Source: JAEMQF01 sp963850525 (lineage in GTDB: Bacteria; Pseudomonadota; Gammaproteobacteria; Burkholderiales; Burkholderiaceae_C). From it: a stretch of 64,000 nucleotides of DNA. Of the stretch, positions 52,747-61,261 are shown piece after piece. The stretch spans positions 1,736,001-1,800,000 of the forward strand of contig CAWKLQ010000008.1 in NCBI GenBank assembly GCA_963850525.1, given 5' to 3'. The stretch's first letter is position 1. Each line of letters starts with the position of its first letter. The notes beneath the pieces are model-generated. The model did no database searches. It saw nothing but the letters and a program-made list of their open reading frames with translations, and was not told where the DNA came from. Position numbers and translations under genes: made by a program.

Positions 52747-53928
52747 TCAGTTCGACTCTTTGATGAGGCGCCCGCTCGCCGCCTGGATGGGCCGCGCGTT
52801 CATCGGATACAGGCGCGCGAAGATGCCGATCTGCTCCAGCGAGACCTGCACCGGCTGCTTCATCACCATCCACAACACGCCTTCGCTGCAAGGCGGCGTC
52901 GTCAGCGAACCCATGTAGGTAAAGTAGTTGCGCTCGGCAGGCAGCAAGGCATTCAGGTCGAGCATCGCTCGGGCCGGAACTTCTTCGCCCTTTTCGAGCG
53001 GCAGGTTGTTCCACACGGTTTGCACGAGCGGGTGCGCGCTGCCCTGATCGAGCAGGACCGCGACCACCGCCAGGCGCCCTTCCATGTCCTTGTGCACGAG
53101 GTGCGCGACCATCTCGAACTGGCGCCCGTCGACGCGCTCTTCCGAGGGGCGGTGAAAGTGGAACTGCACCAGGGAGTAGCGCCGCCCCATGACTTCGATC
53201 GTGTTGCCGCCGGCGACATTGACCTGCACCGTGTGGCCGTTGTCGATGACGCGAAAGGCGCTCGGACGGTAATCGAACAGCACCGGGTCGAGCTGCAGCT
53301 TCATGCCGTCGCGAATGTCGATCGGGCTTTGCCGCTCGCCGCTCGTGCACTTGATGAATTCCGGCTTGAGCTTGCCCCAGCTTTGCGGGCCAGCGTCGCC
53401 CTGGTAGGACCAGTGGCCCGCCGCCGCCTGGCCCTGCCCGGCTTTGGCCGCAGCCTTCCTCTTCGGCGCCGCATGCGCCGCCGCGACCTTGGCTGGCGTG
53501 GTGGGCACCGGCGACTGCGCCGCAACGCGCAGCGCCTGCCCGTTGTCGACCTGGGCCGCACCGAGACGTTGCGCAAGCCTTTCGCGCACCACGTCCATCG
53601 GATCGAGAACGACTCGGCTGGCGCGACGCCGCCCGGGCGACTCCGCCGGCTCGCGATCTGCGGCCTGAGCCTGCGCCCCGCCCTTGGCGTCTTTGCGCGG
53701 CTTGGCTGCCGGTTCCGCAGGATCCGGCTTGGCGGCGGCTGACGCGGCATCGTCAACGACGACGGTTTTTGCCTTGCGTGATTTTTTCGCCACCGGTGGG
53801 TCGTGTTCCGCCGCAGCCGCCGATTCCGCAACTGCCCCGAGCGGCGCAAGGGCCAGGACGCAGGCGCAAACGAGGGCCAACCAAAGTTCTGGCGATTTCC
53901 AGGCAAGGGGGGCAACGGCGGCGTGCAT
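52747..53928 (-). CDS. Alpha-class carbonic anhydrase with long N-terminal linker
   Basis: Hydrates CO2 to bicarbonate, in the periplasm if the signal peptide is used. 393 residues. Probable signal peptide 1-34 (hydrophobic LWLALVCACVLALAPLGAVA), then about 135 residues of Lys/Ala/Pro-rich linker, then the CA domain from HWSYQGDAGPQSWG. Zinc ligands H257, H259 (QFHFHRPSEE) and H276 (EMVAHLVH); QSPIDIRDG and SLTTPPCSEGVLWMV are conserved. ATG 53928 is preferred to an upstream GTG (53955) because of GGAG upstream and the signal peptide fit. The linker is longer than in most bacterial alpha-CAs. Confidence 0.9.
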   Translation of the reverse strand: MHAAVAPLAWKSPELWLALVCACVLALAPLGAVAESAAAAEHDPPVAKKSRKAKTVVVDDAASAAAKPDPAEPAAKPRKDAKGGAQAQAADREPAESPGRRRASRVVLDPMDVVRERLAQRLGAAQVDNGQALRVAAQSPVPTTPAKVAAAHAAPKRKAAAKAGQGQAAAGHWSYQGDAGPQSWGKLKPEFIKCTSGERQSPIDIRDGMKLQLDPVLFDYRPSAFRVIDNGHTVQVNVAGGNTIEVMGRRYSLVQFHFHRPSEERVDGRQFEMVAHLVHKDMEGRLAVVAVLLDQGSAHPLVQTVWNNLPLEKGEEVPARAMLDLNALLPAERNYFTYMGSLTTPPCSEGVLWMVMKQPVQVSLEQIGIFARLYPMNARPIQAASGRLIKESN

Positions 53929-54047
53929 GGTCGTCTGGGCTCCGAACAGGGGCACCCCAGGGAACTGGGTGTCAGGCCCAATATCGGCGGCTCGAGCGCC
54001 GGCTTGAGGGCGACTGCGCCCTGCGCGGCGCGAGCGACTTGCGAATT

Positions 54048-54493
54048 AGTGTGAAGCGAGCCGATAGGCCGGATTCTGTGCACCCACTCGGCCTTGCAGC
54101 CGTGCAGGCGTGACCGCCATTCCTCTGGGCCGTGCATCACTGCACGGCTCGATGCCACCTACCCGCCGGCTCCGCGGGCCGCCTCAATGCCGGCCTATTT
54201 GGTGTTGCTGCGCGTAGAGATTGCCCGTTTCACCCGGTCTTTGAGGCTGCGCCTCAAATCCCGCAGGGCTTGCGCCCTGCCGTCCCGAACTCCTAAGAGC
54301 CCGGCCCTTTTGGGGGCCATTTGCGAGCCGCGCAAGCGCGTCTCGCGAAGGGCAACGACCGACTCGTCTCTGTTGCTCTGATCCTCACCTCACGGTGGAC
54401 AGCCGTTAGCTGCTACGCCGCCCTGTGCAGTCCGGACCTTCCTCCAGTGCGCCCTTTCGGGCCTTGCACCAGCGGCGGTCTGGCTTGCTTCAC
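54048..54493 (-). ncRNA. rnpB: RNase P RNA (M1 RNA), bacterial type A
   Basis: Catalytic RNA that matures tRNA 5' ends. On the minus strand the 5' end GTGAAGCAAGCCAGAC pairs through GTGAAGC with GCTTCAC at the 3' end (helix P1). Conserved regions seen are GGAGGAAGGTCCGGACT near the 5' side, the complement of TTGCCCGTTTCACCCGG, and CAGAATCCGGCCTATCGGC near the 3' end. Length about 446 nt, at the long end for the type. The ends are set by P1 and are good to a few bases. Any open frame across it is spurious. Confidence 0.95.
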
Positions 54494-54597
54494 GAGGGCG
54501 ATTGTCCCACGCGTTGCAGTGAGTCCTGCGCGCAGCCGCGCAGCCGCGTCGCCTTGCGGCATCATTGCGCCTCTACAGGCGCACGAGGATACACACC

Positions 54598-55512
54598 ATG
54601 AAATTCGAGAACGTCCTGCAAAGCATAGGCAACACGCCGCACATCCGAGTGAACCGCTTGTTCGGTGCGGCGCAGGTGTGGATCAAGTCCGAGCGCGCCA
54701 ATCCCGGCGGCTCGATCAAAGACCGGATTGCGCTGGCGATGGTCGAAGACGCCGAGCGCAGTGGCGCGCTTCGGCTCGGCGGCACGATCGTCGAACCCAC
54801 CTCCGGCAATACCGGCATCGGCTTGGCGATGGTCGCTGCCGTGAAGGGCTACAAGCTCGTGCTCGTCATGCCTGACAGCATGAGCATCGAACGGCGCCGG
54901 CTGATGCTCGCCTACGGCGCGACGTTCGAACTCACGCCGCGCGAAAAAGGCATGAAGGGTTCGATCGCACGCGCGCAGGAAATCGTCGCTGCCACGCCCG
55001 GCGCGTGGATGCCGCAGCAATTCGAGAATCCGGCCAACATCGAGGTGCATGTGCACACCACCGCTGCGGAGATCGCCACCGACTTCCCGCAGGGGCTGGA
55101 CGCCCTCATCACCGGCGTGGGCACAGGCGGCCACATCACCGGCTGCGCGCGGGTCCTCAAAGCGAAGTGGCCGAAGCTGAAAGTGTTTGCCGTTGAGCCA
55201 ACGGCGTCGCCCGTCATCAGCGGTGGCCAGCCCTCACCGCACCCGATTCAAGGCATCGGCGCGGGCTTCATCCCGAAAAATCTTCAGACCGACCTGCTCG
55301 ACGGCGTGATCCAGGTCGAGGCCGAAGCGGCGCGCGAAATGGCGCGGCGCTGCGCGCGCGAAGAAGGCGTCTTGGTCGGCATCTCGTCGGGCGCAACTTT
55401 GGCGGCGATCGCGCAAAAACTGCCCGACCTGCCGAGGGGCGCCACCGTGCTCGGCTTCAATTACGACACGGGCGAGCGCTACTTGTCGATCGAGGGCTTC
55501 CTGCCGGCCTGA
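54598..55512 (+). CDS. cysK: Cysteine synthase (O-acetylserine sulfhydrylase)
   Basis: PLP enzyme making cysteine from O-acetylserine and sulfide. 304 residues. PLP lysine K41 in NPGGSIKDRIA, substrate loop TSGNTG (68-73), phosphate loop GVGTGGHITG, and the MSIERRRLMLAYGA segment typical of CysK; CysM is the alternative. ATG 54598 is fixed by MKFENVLQSIGNTP. Its last 56 bases overlap the convergent DUF3025 gene. Confidence 0.9.
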   Translation: MKFENVLQSIGNTPHIRVNRLFGAAQVWIKSERANPGGSIKDRIALAMVEDAERSGALRLGGTIVEPTSGNTGIGLAMVAAVKGYKLVLVMPDSMSIERRRLMLAYGATFELTPREKGMKGSIARAQEIVAATPGAWMPQQFENPANIEVHVHTTAAEIATDFPQGLDALITGVGTGGHITGCARVLKAKWPKLKVFAVEPTASPVISGGQPSPHPIQGIGAGFIPKNLQTDLLDGVIQVEAEAAREMARRCAREEGVLVGISSGATLAAIAQKLPDLPRGATVLGFNYDTGERYLSIEGFLPA

Positions 55513-56188
55513 AGACTGCCGCGTCGGCGTAAAAACTCGGGTCCTCGTTGCCCGGCCACCAGCCGGGAACGCCGAGCACAGGCAAGGGTGCGAACGGTGC
55601 ACTCGCCGGATCGGGTAGGTCGGGCGCGCGCTCGGCGTCACCCAGCCACACGTGCGCCGCGATCGCCTTGCGCGGCTGCACGAGCTTTTCCAACAGCGCG
55701 TGGCCGACGAGGATGAGCTGTGCACTCGGCCACTGCCCGCGCTCGGCGACGAACAGCTCATGCCAATCGCGCTGCTGCAATGCGCGCAGCAAGGTCTCGG
55801 GTGCGACGAACAGGGCACCGTTCTCGTCGAACAAGGTCAGGTGGTCGCGCGCCGCGCCGCGGGCTGCCGTCACGCCGTCTCGGTCGATTTCAGCCGCGTG
55901 CAGCAGATTCAGGCGACGCTTCAGCGCCGTGAAACGCAGCCACACCAGGCCGTTGAAGAAGTCGTGCAGGTTGTCGCGTGTCGGCACGCAGGCGGTGCGC
56001 GCGACGAAAGTTTCGTAGGGCTCAGCGCCTTGCGCCAGAGGCGCGACGAACTGCGGCGCGCCGAGACTGCGCTGCCCATTCAGCGCCATCGCGACGCTCG
56101 CCCCCGCGGCGAGACTGCGAGCCGCTGCCACGCCGAGTTCGCGGTACGGCGCGAACCACGGTTGCTGCCAATCGATGGCCGGCAGCAA
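55457..56188 (-). CDS. DUF3025 family protein
   Basis: 243 residues, function unknown. The FNGLVWLRFTALKRRLNLLHAAEI block, DHLTLFDENGALFVAP and PGWWPGNEDPSFYADAAVFRP identify DUF3025. The start chosen is TTG 56188, with GGAGG 11-15 nt upstream that also spans the NYN stop; a GTG at the same frame further upstream is possible. The last dozen residues extend past the usual end of the family because the frame lacks a stop until inside the opposite-strand cysK gene. Confidence 0.75.
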   Translation of the reverse strand: MLPAIDWQQPWFAPYRELGVAAARSLAAGASVAMALNGQRSLGAPQFVAPLAQGAEPYETFVARTACVPTRDNLHDFFNGLVWLRFTALKRRLNLLHAAEIDRDGVTAARGAARDHLTLFDENGALFVAPETLLRALQQRDWHELFVAERGQWPSAQLILVGHALLEKLVQPRKAIAAHVWLGDAERAPDLPDPASAPFAPLPVLGVPGWWPGNEDPSFYADAAVFRPAGSPRSTSSARPCRN

Positions 56189-56195
56189 GGGCGCG

Positions 56196-56951
56196 TCACC
56201 TCCGGGCAGGCTTGGCGGCACGCTTCTCGCGAATTGACACGTCGGACTTGCCTTCGTTGGCCCACTCGAACAATTGGCTCGCGACGAGCAACTTGCTGAG
56301 CGTCGCGTAGCCATAGTTGCGCGGGTCGAACGACGCCTGATTGGCAATTTGCTGACCCACTGCGCCGACGCGCGCCCAGCCCTCGTCGTCGGCCGCGGCT
56401 TGCACGGCGTTGCGCAGCAACGCGACGAGTTTCGCGTCACGCTTGAGTTGTGCCCCGGGCACGCGCAGCGGCGCTGCCGGCGAGTCGTCACCCGGCTCCA
56501 AAGCAGCGTTGCCGCCGAGTTTGTCGAGGAACAAGAACCGCGAACACGCGTTGACAAACGGCTCGGGAGTCTTCTGCCCGCCAAAGCCGTACACCGCAGC
56601 GCCTTTTTCGCGCAAGTGCATGACGAGAGGTGTGAAGTCGGCGTCGGAGGAGACGATGCCGAATGCGTCGGGCCGGTCGTTGTAGAGCAGCGCGAGCGCG
56701 TCGATGACCATCGCCATGTCGCTCGCGTTCTTGCCCTTGCTGTAGTCGAACTGCTGCATCGGCCGGATCGCGTGTTCGTGCAACACCTCCTCCCAACCCT
56801 TCAACTCGGCCTTCTTCCAGTTGCCGTAGGCGCGCCGGATGCTCGTCTCGCCGAACGTCGACAGCTCGTTGAGGATCAGGTCGATCTTCTTTGCCGGCGA
56901 GTTGTCGGCGTCGATGAGCAGCGCAACGCGCGGCTTGCGGTCATTCGTCAT
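56196..56951 (-). CDS. NYN-domain nuclease-like protein with LOTUS/OST-HTH domain
   Basis: 251 residues. The NYN (PIN-like) domain has acidic pocket residues D14/D16 (LLIDADN), D84 (MAMVIDALALL) and D103/D105 (VSSDADFTPLV), consistent with a metal-dependent RNase. A C-terminal winged-helix of the LOTUS/OST-HTH type (about 160-230, ending NYGYATLSKLLVASQLFEW) probably binds RNA. Starts in a 4-bp overlap with the pyrC stop. Targets unknown. Confidence 0.88.
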   Translation of the reverse strand: MTNDRKPRVALLIDADNSPAKKIDLILNELSTFGETSIRRAYGNWKKAELKGWEEVLHEHAIRPMQQFDYSKGKNASDMAMVIDALALLYNDRPDAFGIVSSDADFTPLVMHLREKGAAVYGFGGQKTPEPFVNACSRFLFLDKLGGNAALEPGDDSPAAPLRVPGAQLKRDAKLVALLRNAVQAAADDEGWARVGAVGQQIANQASFDPRNYGYATLSKLLVASQLFEWANEGKSDVSIREKRAAKPARR

Positions 56952-57988
56952 GCAAGTCTCCAGGTCAAGATCTCGCCGCCACCCAAAGGTTTGAGCGTGG
57001 TGTCGCCAAACGGCACGGCCTCGGGCGGGGTCCAGGGTTCGCGGCGCAGCGTCACGCTGCCTTGGTTGCGCGGCAGGCCGTAAAAATCGGCGCCGTGGTG
57101 GCTCGCAAAGCCTTCGAGGCGATCCAGGGCGCCGGCAGCGTCGAAGGCCTGCGCATACAGCTCGAGCGCACACAGCGCCGTGTAGCACCCGGCGCAGCCG
57201 CTGGCGTGTTCTTTCAGCGCGGCGGCGTGCGGCGCGCTGTCGGTACCGAGAAAGAATTTCGGGCTTCCCGAAGTCGCCGCAGCGACCAGCGCCTGGCGGT
57301 GCACTTCACGCTTGAGCACGGGCAGACAGTAGTAATGCGGGCGCAGCGCGGCGGCGCCGTTCGGCCCAAGAAAAATCGCGTTGCGGTTGTAGAGCAAGTG
57401 GTGCGCCGTGATCGTGGCCGCGGTGTTCGCGCCGGCCTGCGCGACGTACTGCGCAGCCTCGCGCGTCGTGATGTGCTCGACGACGATCTTCAGCTCGGGG
57501 AAGTCGCGCCGCAGCGCGGTAAGGTGTGTGTCGATGAATACCTTCTCGCGGTCGAAGATGTCAATCTGCGGGTCGGCGACTTCGCCGTGCACGAGCAGGA
57601 GCATGCCTTCGGATTGCATCGCCTCCAGCGTCGCACTCACCTTGCGCAAATCGGTCACGCCGGCGTCGCTGTTCGTCGTCGCACCGGCCGGATAAAGCTT
57701 GACGGCGACGATACCCGCTTCGCGCGCTTTGCGGATTTCCTCCGGCGCCAAGCGATCGGTCAGGTACAGCGTCATGAGCGGCTCGAACGCGAGCCCCTTC
57801 GGCACGGCGCGCAGAATTCGCTCGCGATACGCCAGCGCCTGCTCGGTGGTCGTGACGGGCGGCCGCAGGTTGGGCATGATCGCGGCTCGGGCGAACTGGT
57901 GTGCGCTGTGCGGCACCACCGCGGCGAGTGCGGCGCCGTCGCGAACGTGCAGGTGCCAGTCGTCGGGGCGCGCGATCGTCAGTGCCAT
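56948..57988 (-). CDS. pyrC: Dihydroorotase
   Basis: Zinc enzyme cyclising carbamoyl-aspartate in pyrimidine synthesis. 346 residues, type II. Metal ligands H12/H14 (DWHLHVRDG), the likely carbamylated lysine K97 (VAVKLYPAGATTNSD), and later His residues in VEHITT and ITAHHLLYNRN. Final FLGTDSAPHAAALKE is typical. ATG 57988 is set by MALTIARPDDWH. Coupled to the NYN gene. Confidence 0.96.
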   Translation of the reverse strand: MALTIARPDDWHLHVRDGAALAAVVPHSAHQFARAAIMPNLRPPVTTTEQALAYRERILRAVPKGLAFEPLMTLYLTDRLAPEEIRKAREAGIVAVKLYPAGATTNSDAGVTDLRKVSATLEAMQSEGMLLLVHGEVADPQIDIFDREKVFIDTHLTALRRDFPELKIVVEHITTREAAQYVAQAGANTAATITAHHLLYNRNAIFLGPNGAAALRPHYYCLPVLKREVHRQALVAAATSGSPKFFLGTDSAPHAAALKEHASGCAGCYTALCALELYAQAFDAAGALDRLEGFASHHGADFYGLPRNQGSVTLRREPWTPPEAVPFGDTTLKPLGGGEILTWRLA

Positions 57989-58037
57989 GCGGGCATTCTC
58001 GCACCCAGGTGCGGCGCAGAACCTCAGGCCGGCGCGC

Positions 58038-58550
58038 TCACTCCTTCTCCCAATGCGCGCGCGGTCTCGCCCGGCGCTCCTTCGCGCCGCTGGGCAAGGC
58101 CGCGGCATGCGCTTCCAGTGAGATGCGGCGCCAGCCGTGGCGTTGCAGCAGGCGGTAGACGCTGGACAGTGCCACCGTCTGGCCGAATTGCTGCTCCATC
58201 GCATCCTTGAGGCGCGGCACGAGGGTCGCCCCGGCCTGGCGCGAGCGGCCGCACACTGCGTTCAGCATGCGTTGCTCCTGCTCCAGCGTGGCGTGCGCCC
58301 GATTGCGCAAATCGCGCTTGCTGCGCGGCGGCTCGGCAACGCCTTCGGCGATGCGGCAAAAGCGCATGCGCATCGCGCACGCCGCGCTCGTCGAGCGGCC
58401 GATCGCGAGCGCCGTCTGCTCCAGACTCAAGCCGAGCACGAGGGGCAGCAACACGGCCTGCGCGGTGCGCAATTCGTCGGCCGTCTTGGCCTGTTGCATC
58501 AGGGCGCGCGCTTCGTCAAGGTGTTCCACGCCGCTCGCGTGTCGAGCCAT
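58038..58550 (-). CDS. Transposase-like helix-turn-helix protein without catalytic domain
   Basis: 170 residues. The sequence LSLEQTALAIGRSTSAACAMRMRF is a helix-turn-helix of the kind at the N-terminus of IS630-type transposases, and SSVYRLLQRHGWRRIS is a second one. No DDE catalytic domain follows; the protein ends in a basic tail. No terminal inverted repeats were seen around it. ATG 58550 is chosen at the start of the homologous part. It may be a transposase remnant or a domesticated DNA-binding protein between pyrC and the ABC exporter. Confidence 0.6.
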   Translation of the reverse strand: MARHASGVEHLDEARALMQQAKTADELRTAQAVLLPLVLGLSLEQTALAIGRSTSAACAMRMRFCRIAEGVAEPPRSKRDLRNRAHATLEQEQRMLNAVCGRSRQAGATLVPRLKDAMEQQFGQTVALSSVYRLLQRHGWRRISLEAHAAALPSGAKERRARPRAHWEKE

Positions 58551-58587
58551 GCCAGCTCCCGGGTCGGGTGAGTGATTCTGCGTCAGT

Positions 58588-60444
58588 CTAACGCGAAGCA
58601 AGAGCTTCGGTGGCGGCCCCGGCGCCGGGTTCTTCTTCCGCGGCCTGCTGCAATTGCCACATCTGCGTATAGCGCCCCTGAAGCGTCAACAACTCGGCGT
58701 GCGTGCCGCGCTCGACGATGCGACCCTGCTCCATCACCAGAATCTGATGGGCATCGACGACGGTGGACAAACGGTGCGCAATGACGAGCGCGGTCTTGTT
58801 GCGCGCGGCACTTTGCAGTTCGGCCTGGATCGCGCGTTCGTTCGCCGAGTCGAGCGCCGACGTCGCCTCGTCGAAAATCAGGATCGGCGGGTTCTTCAGC
58901 AGCGTGCGCGCGATCGCGACACGCTGCTTTTCGCCGCCCGAGAGCTTGAGACCGCGCTCGCCGACCATCGTGTCGTAGCCTTTGGGCGTCGAGACGATGA
59001 AGTCGTGAATGTGCGCCGCCTTGGCCGCGCCTTCAATTTGCTCGCGGCTCGCCGAAGTTTCGCCGTAGCCGATGTTGTACTGCACCGTGTCGTTGAACAG
59101 CACCGTGTCCTGCGGCACGATGCCCAGTGCGGCGCGCAGGCTCTTCTGCGTGACGCCGCGGATCTCCTGCCCGTCGATGACGATGCGCCCAGCGTTCACG
59201 TCGTAGAAGCGGAACATCAGCCTCGCCAGCGTGCTCTTGCCCGAACCCGACGCACCGACGATGGCGAGTGTCTTGCCCGCCGGGACCTCGAAACTCACGT
59301 CGTGAAGAATGGTGCGATCGGCGTCGTAGCCGAAGGTCACGTTCTCGAAGCGCACCGCGCCGCCGCGGTTCACGAGCGGCACGGCACCCGGAGAATCGGC
59401 AATCTCGCGGTGCTGACCGAGCAGCGCGAACATCTTTTCCATATCGATCATCGACTGCTTGATTTCGCGGTACAGCACGCCCAGAAAATTCAGCGGGATG
59501 TAGAGCTGGATCATGAGGGCGTTAACGAGCACCAGGTCGCCGAGACTCATCGTGCCGTTCACGACGCCCAGCGTGGCGCGCCACACGAGCAGCACGACGG
59601 CGACCGAAATGATGCTGCTCTGCCCGAGGTTGAGGAAGGACAGCGACGTCTGCGACTTGATCGACGCGCTCTCCAGACGCTTCAGGTTCTCGTCGTAGCG
59701 GACCTGCTCGAAGCCCTCGTTGCCGAAGTATTTGACGGTCTCGTAATTGATGAGCGCGTCGACCGCTTTCGTATTCGCCTTGCTGTCCTGTTCGTTCATG
59801 GCGCGCCGGAAATGGGTGCGCCATTCCGTCACGCTGACCGTGAACACGATGTAGCTGAGCAATGCGCTGAGCGTGATCACGGCAAACCACCCGTCGAACT
59901 TGGCGGAGAGCAGCGAGATCACAAGCGCCATCTCCACCAGCGTGGGCAGGATGTTGTAAATCGTGTAGTTGAGCAGCGAGTGGATCGCGCGCGAACCGCG
60001 TTCAATGTCGCGCGACACGCCGCCGGTCTGGCGTTCCAGATGAAAGCGCAGGCTCAAGCTGAGCAGGTGATCGAAGGTCTCGAGCGAAACACGTCTCGCG
60101 ATGCGCGCTGCGACCGGATAAAACAGGAACTCGCGCATCTCGGTGAACAGCGTCACGCAGACCCGCAGCGCGCCGTACGCGAAAAGCAAAGCCACCGGCA
60201 CGACAAGCACGAAGCGTGCATCGCCAGGCTTCAGATCCAGCGCGTCGACGAGTTCCTTGAGCACCAGCGGCACGCTCACGTTGGCGAGTTTGGCGCCCAC
60301 CAGGAAGGCGAGCGCGATCAGCACGCGCCAGCGCCATTGCCAGATGTAGGGCGCGAGCCGCTTCAGCGTTCCCCAGTCGGAACGTTTGGCCGCGTCAGGA
60401 GGCGTCTGAGCGAGGGGCAGCGGAACGGCCGCGTGGTGACGCAT
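58588..60444 (-). CDS. ABC exporter, Atm1/heavy-metal type (membrane plus ATPase)
   Basis: 618-residue half-transporter. Six-helix membrane domain (about 35-330), then the nucleotide-binding domain with Walker A GASGSGKST (K403), LSGGEKQRVAIARTLL and Walker B LIFDEATSALD, His switch AHRLST. The HLERQTGGVSRDIERGSRAIHSLLNYTIYNILPT and KQSMIDMEKMF stretches are those of Atm1-type exporters of glutathione or iron-sulfur related compounds. Divergent from the yciA gene. Confidence 0.92.
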   Translation of the reverse strand: MRHHAAVPLPLAQTPPDAAKRSDWGTLKRLAPYIWQWRWRVLIALAFLVGAKLANVSVPLVLKELVDALDLKPGDARFVLVVPVALLFAYGALRVCVTLFTEMREFLFYPVAARIARRVSLETFDHLLSLSLRFHLERQTGGVSRDIERGSRAIHSLLNYTIYNILPTLVEMALVISLLSAKFDGWFAVITLSALLSYIVFTVSVTEWRTHFRRAMNEQDSKANTKAVDALINYETVKYFGNEGFEQVRYDENLKRLESASIKSQTSLSFLNLGQSSIISVAVVLLVWRATLGVVNGTMSLGDLVLVNALMIQLYIPLNFLGVLYREIKQSMIDMEKMFALLGQHREIADSPGAVPLVNRGGAVRFENVTFGYDADRTILHDVSFEVPAGKTLAIVGASGSGKSTLARLMFRFYDVNAGRIVIDGQEIRGVTQKSLRAALGIVPQDTVLFNDTVQYNIGYGETSASREQIEGAAKAAHIHDFIVSTPKGYDTMVGERGLKLSGGEKQRVAIARTLLKNPPILIFDEATSALDSANERAIQAELQSAARNKTALVIAHRLSTVVDAHQILVMEQGRIVERGTHAELLTLQGRYTQMWQLQQAAEEEPGAGAATEALASR

Positions 60445-60518
60445 GAAAGGAGGTGCCTGGATGCAATTGAAGGGGATGGATGAGAATGGGTCGGACTTCC
60501 ATCCGCAGGTGACGCACT

Positions 60519-60956
60519 ATGTCCCAGATTTCAAGCCCCGGTGACCCTGCCTCGGAGAATCAGCTCTCGCCGTTGCAATTGCCCGGCGATCGGCAGTTGG
60601 TGATGCGCGTCATGCCCATGCCGGCGGACTCGAACAGCAACGGCGACGTTTTCGGCGGCTGGATCATGGCCCAGGTCGACCTGGCCGGTGCCGTGCTGCC
60701 GGCGCGAATCGCCAAGGGCCGCATCGTCACCGTCGCGGTGAACCAGTTCATCTTCAAGCAACCGGTCTCGATCGGCGACTTGCTGAGCTTTTACGCGAAG
60801 GTCGAGCACATCGGCAGAACGTCGGTGACGGTGCACGTCGAGGTCTACGCCGAGCGCAACCCGGCGAACCTGCAAGTCGTGAAGGTCACCGAAGCGAACG
60901 TGACCTACGTGGCGATCGACGCCCACGGGCAGCCCCGCGAACTGCCTGCCCGGTGA
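60519..60956 (+). CDS. yciA: Acyl-CoA thioesterase, YciA-type hotdog
   Basis: 145 residues, single hotdog domain. LRVMPMPADSNSNGDVFGGWIMAQVDLAG-like region with the catalytic Asp/Asn of the family, VNQFIFKQPVSIGDLLSFYAKVEHIGRTSVTVHVEVYA and a tail with VKVTEANVTYVAID. Hydrolyses a broad range of acyl-CoAs by homology. Converges on the SDR gene across the nested inverted repeats. Confidence 0.9.
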   Translation: MSQISSPGDPASENQLSPLQLPGDRQLVMRVMPMPADSNSNGDVFGGWIMAQVDLAGAVLPARIAKGRIVTVAVNQFIFKQPVSIGDLLSFYAKVEHIGRTSVTVHVEVYAERNPANLQVVKVTEANVTYVAIDAHGQPRELPAR

Positions 60957-60972
60957 TTGAAGAAGCATAGGG

Positions 60973-61256
60973 ATTCGCGTTGGATCGCATTGGAAGCGCG
61001 GTCCGCTTTCGGCCCATTGCTGACGTTTGAACGTCCGCTTTGGGTGCGCTCACGCGTCGACGCAGGATATTCGTCATCCCGGCGAAAGCCGGGATCCACC
61101 CGTGGAAGTTGCGCGTCCAGCGCAGCGTTCATTGCGTGCAACCGGTGGATCCCGGCTTTCGCCGGGATGACGAGGGTTGGGCAGGCCTCGAGGCCACATC
61201 GAACGTCAGCAATGGGCCGAAAGCAGCCCCCAATTCGCGTTCGATCGAATGCGAAT
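60973..61256. repeat. Nested inverted repeats filling the yciA-SDR gap
   Basis: Outer pair: 60973-61027 and 61202-61256, 55-bp imperfect inverted copies, of which the inner 23 bases (61005-61027 and 61202-61224, ...GGCCCATTGCTGACGTT) are identical in reverse complement. Inner pair: 61071-61100 and 61144-61173, 30-bp perfect inverted copies, each holding its own palindrome CCCGGC-GAAA-GCCGGG (REP-like). The centre (61101-61143) is unique. It lies between convergent stops. Any long open frame across it is not supported as a gene. Confidence 0.85.
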
Positions 61257-61261
61257 TCACA

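Noticed and set aside
54094..54381. Short open frame inside the RNase P RNA region
   Set aside because: The sequence is explained by rnpB structure (P1 pairing and conserved regions).
61071..61173. Possible CRISPR array
   Set aside because: Only two copies, in inverted orientation, each internally palindromic; a CRISPR array needs several direct repeats with regular spacers and no cas gene is present.
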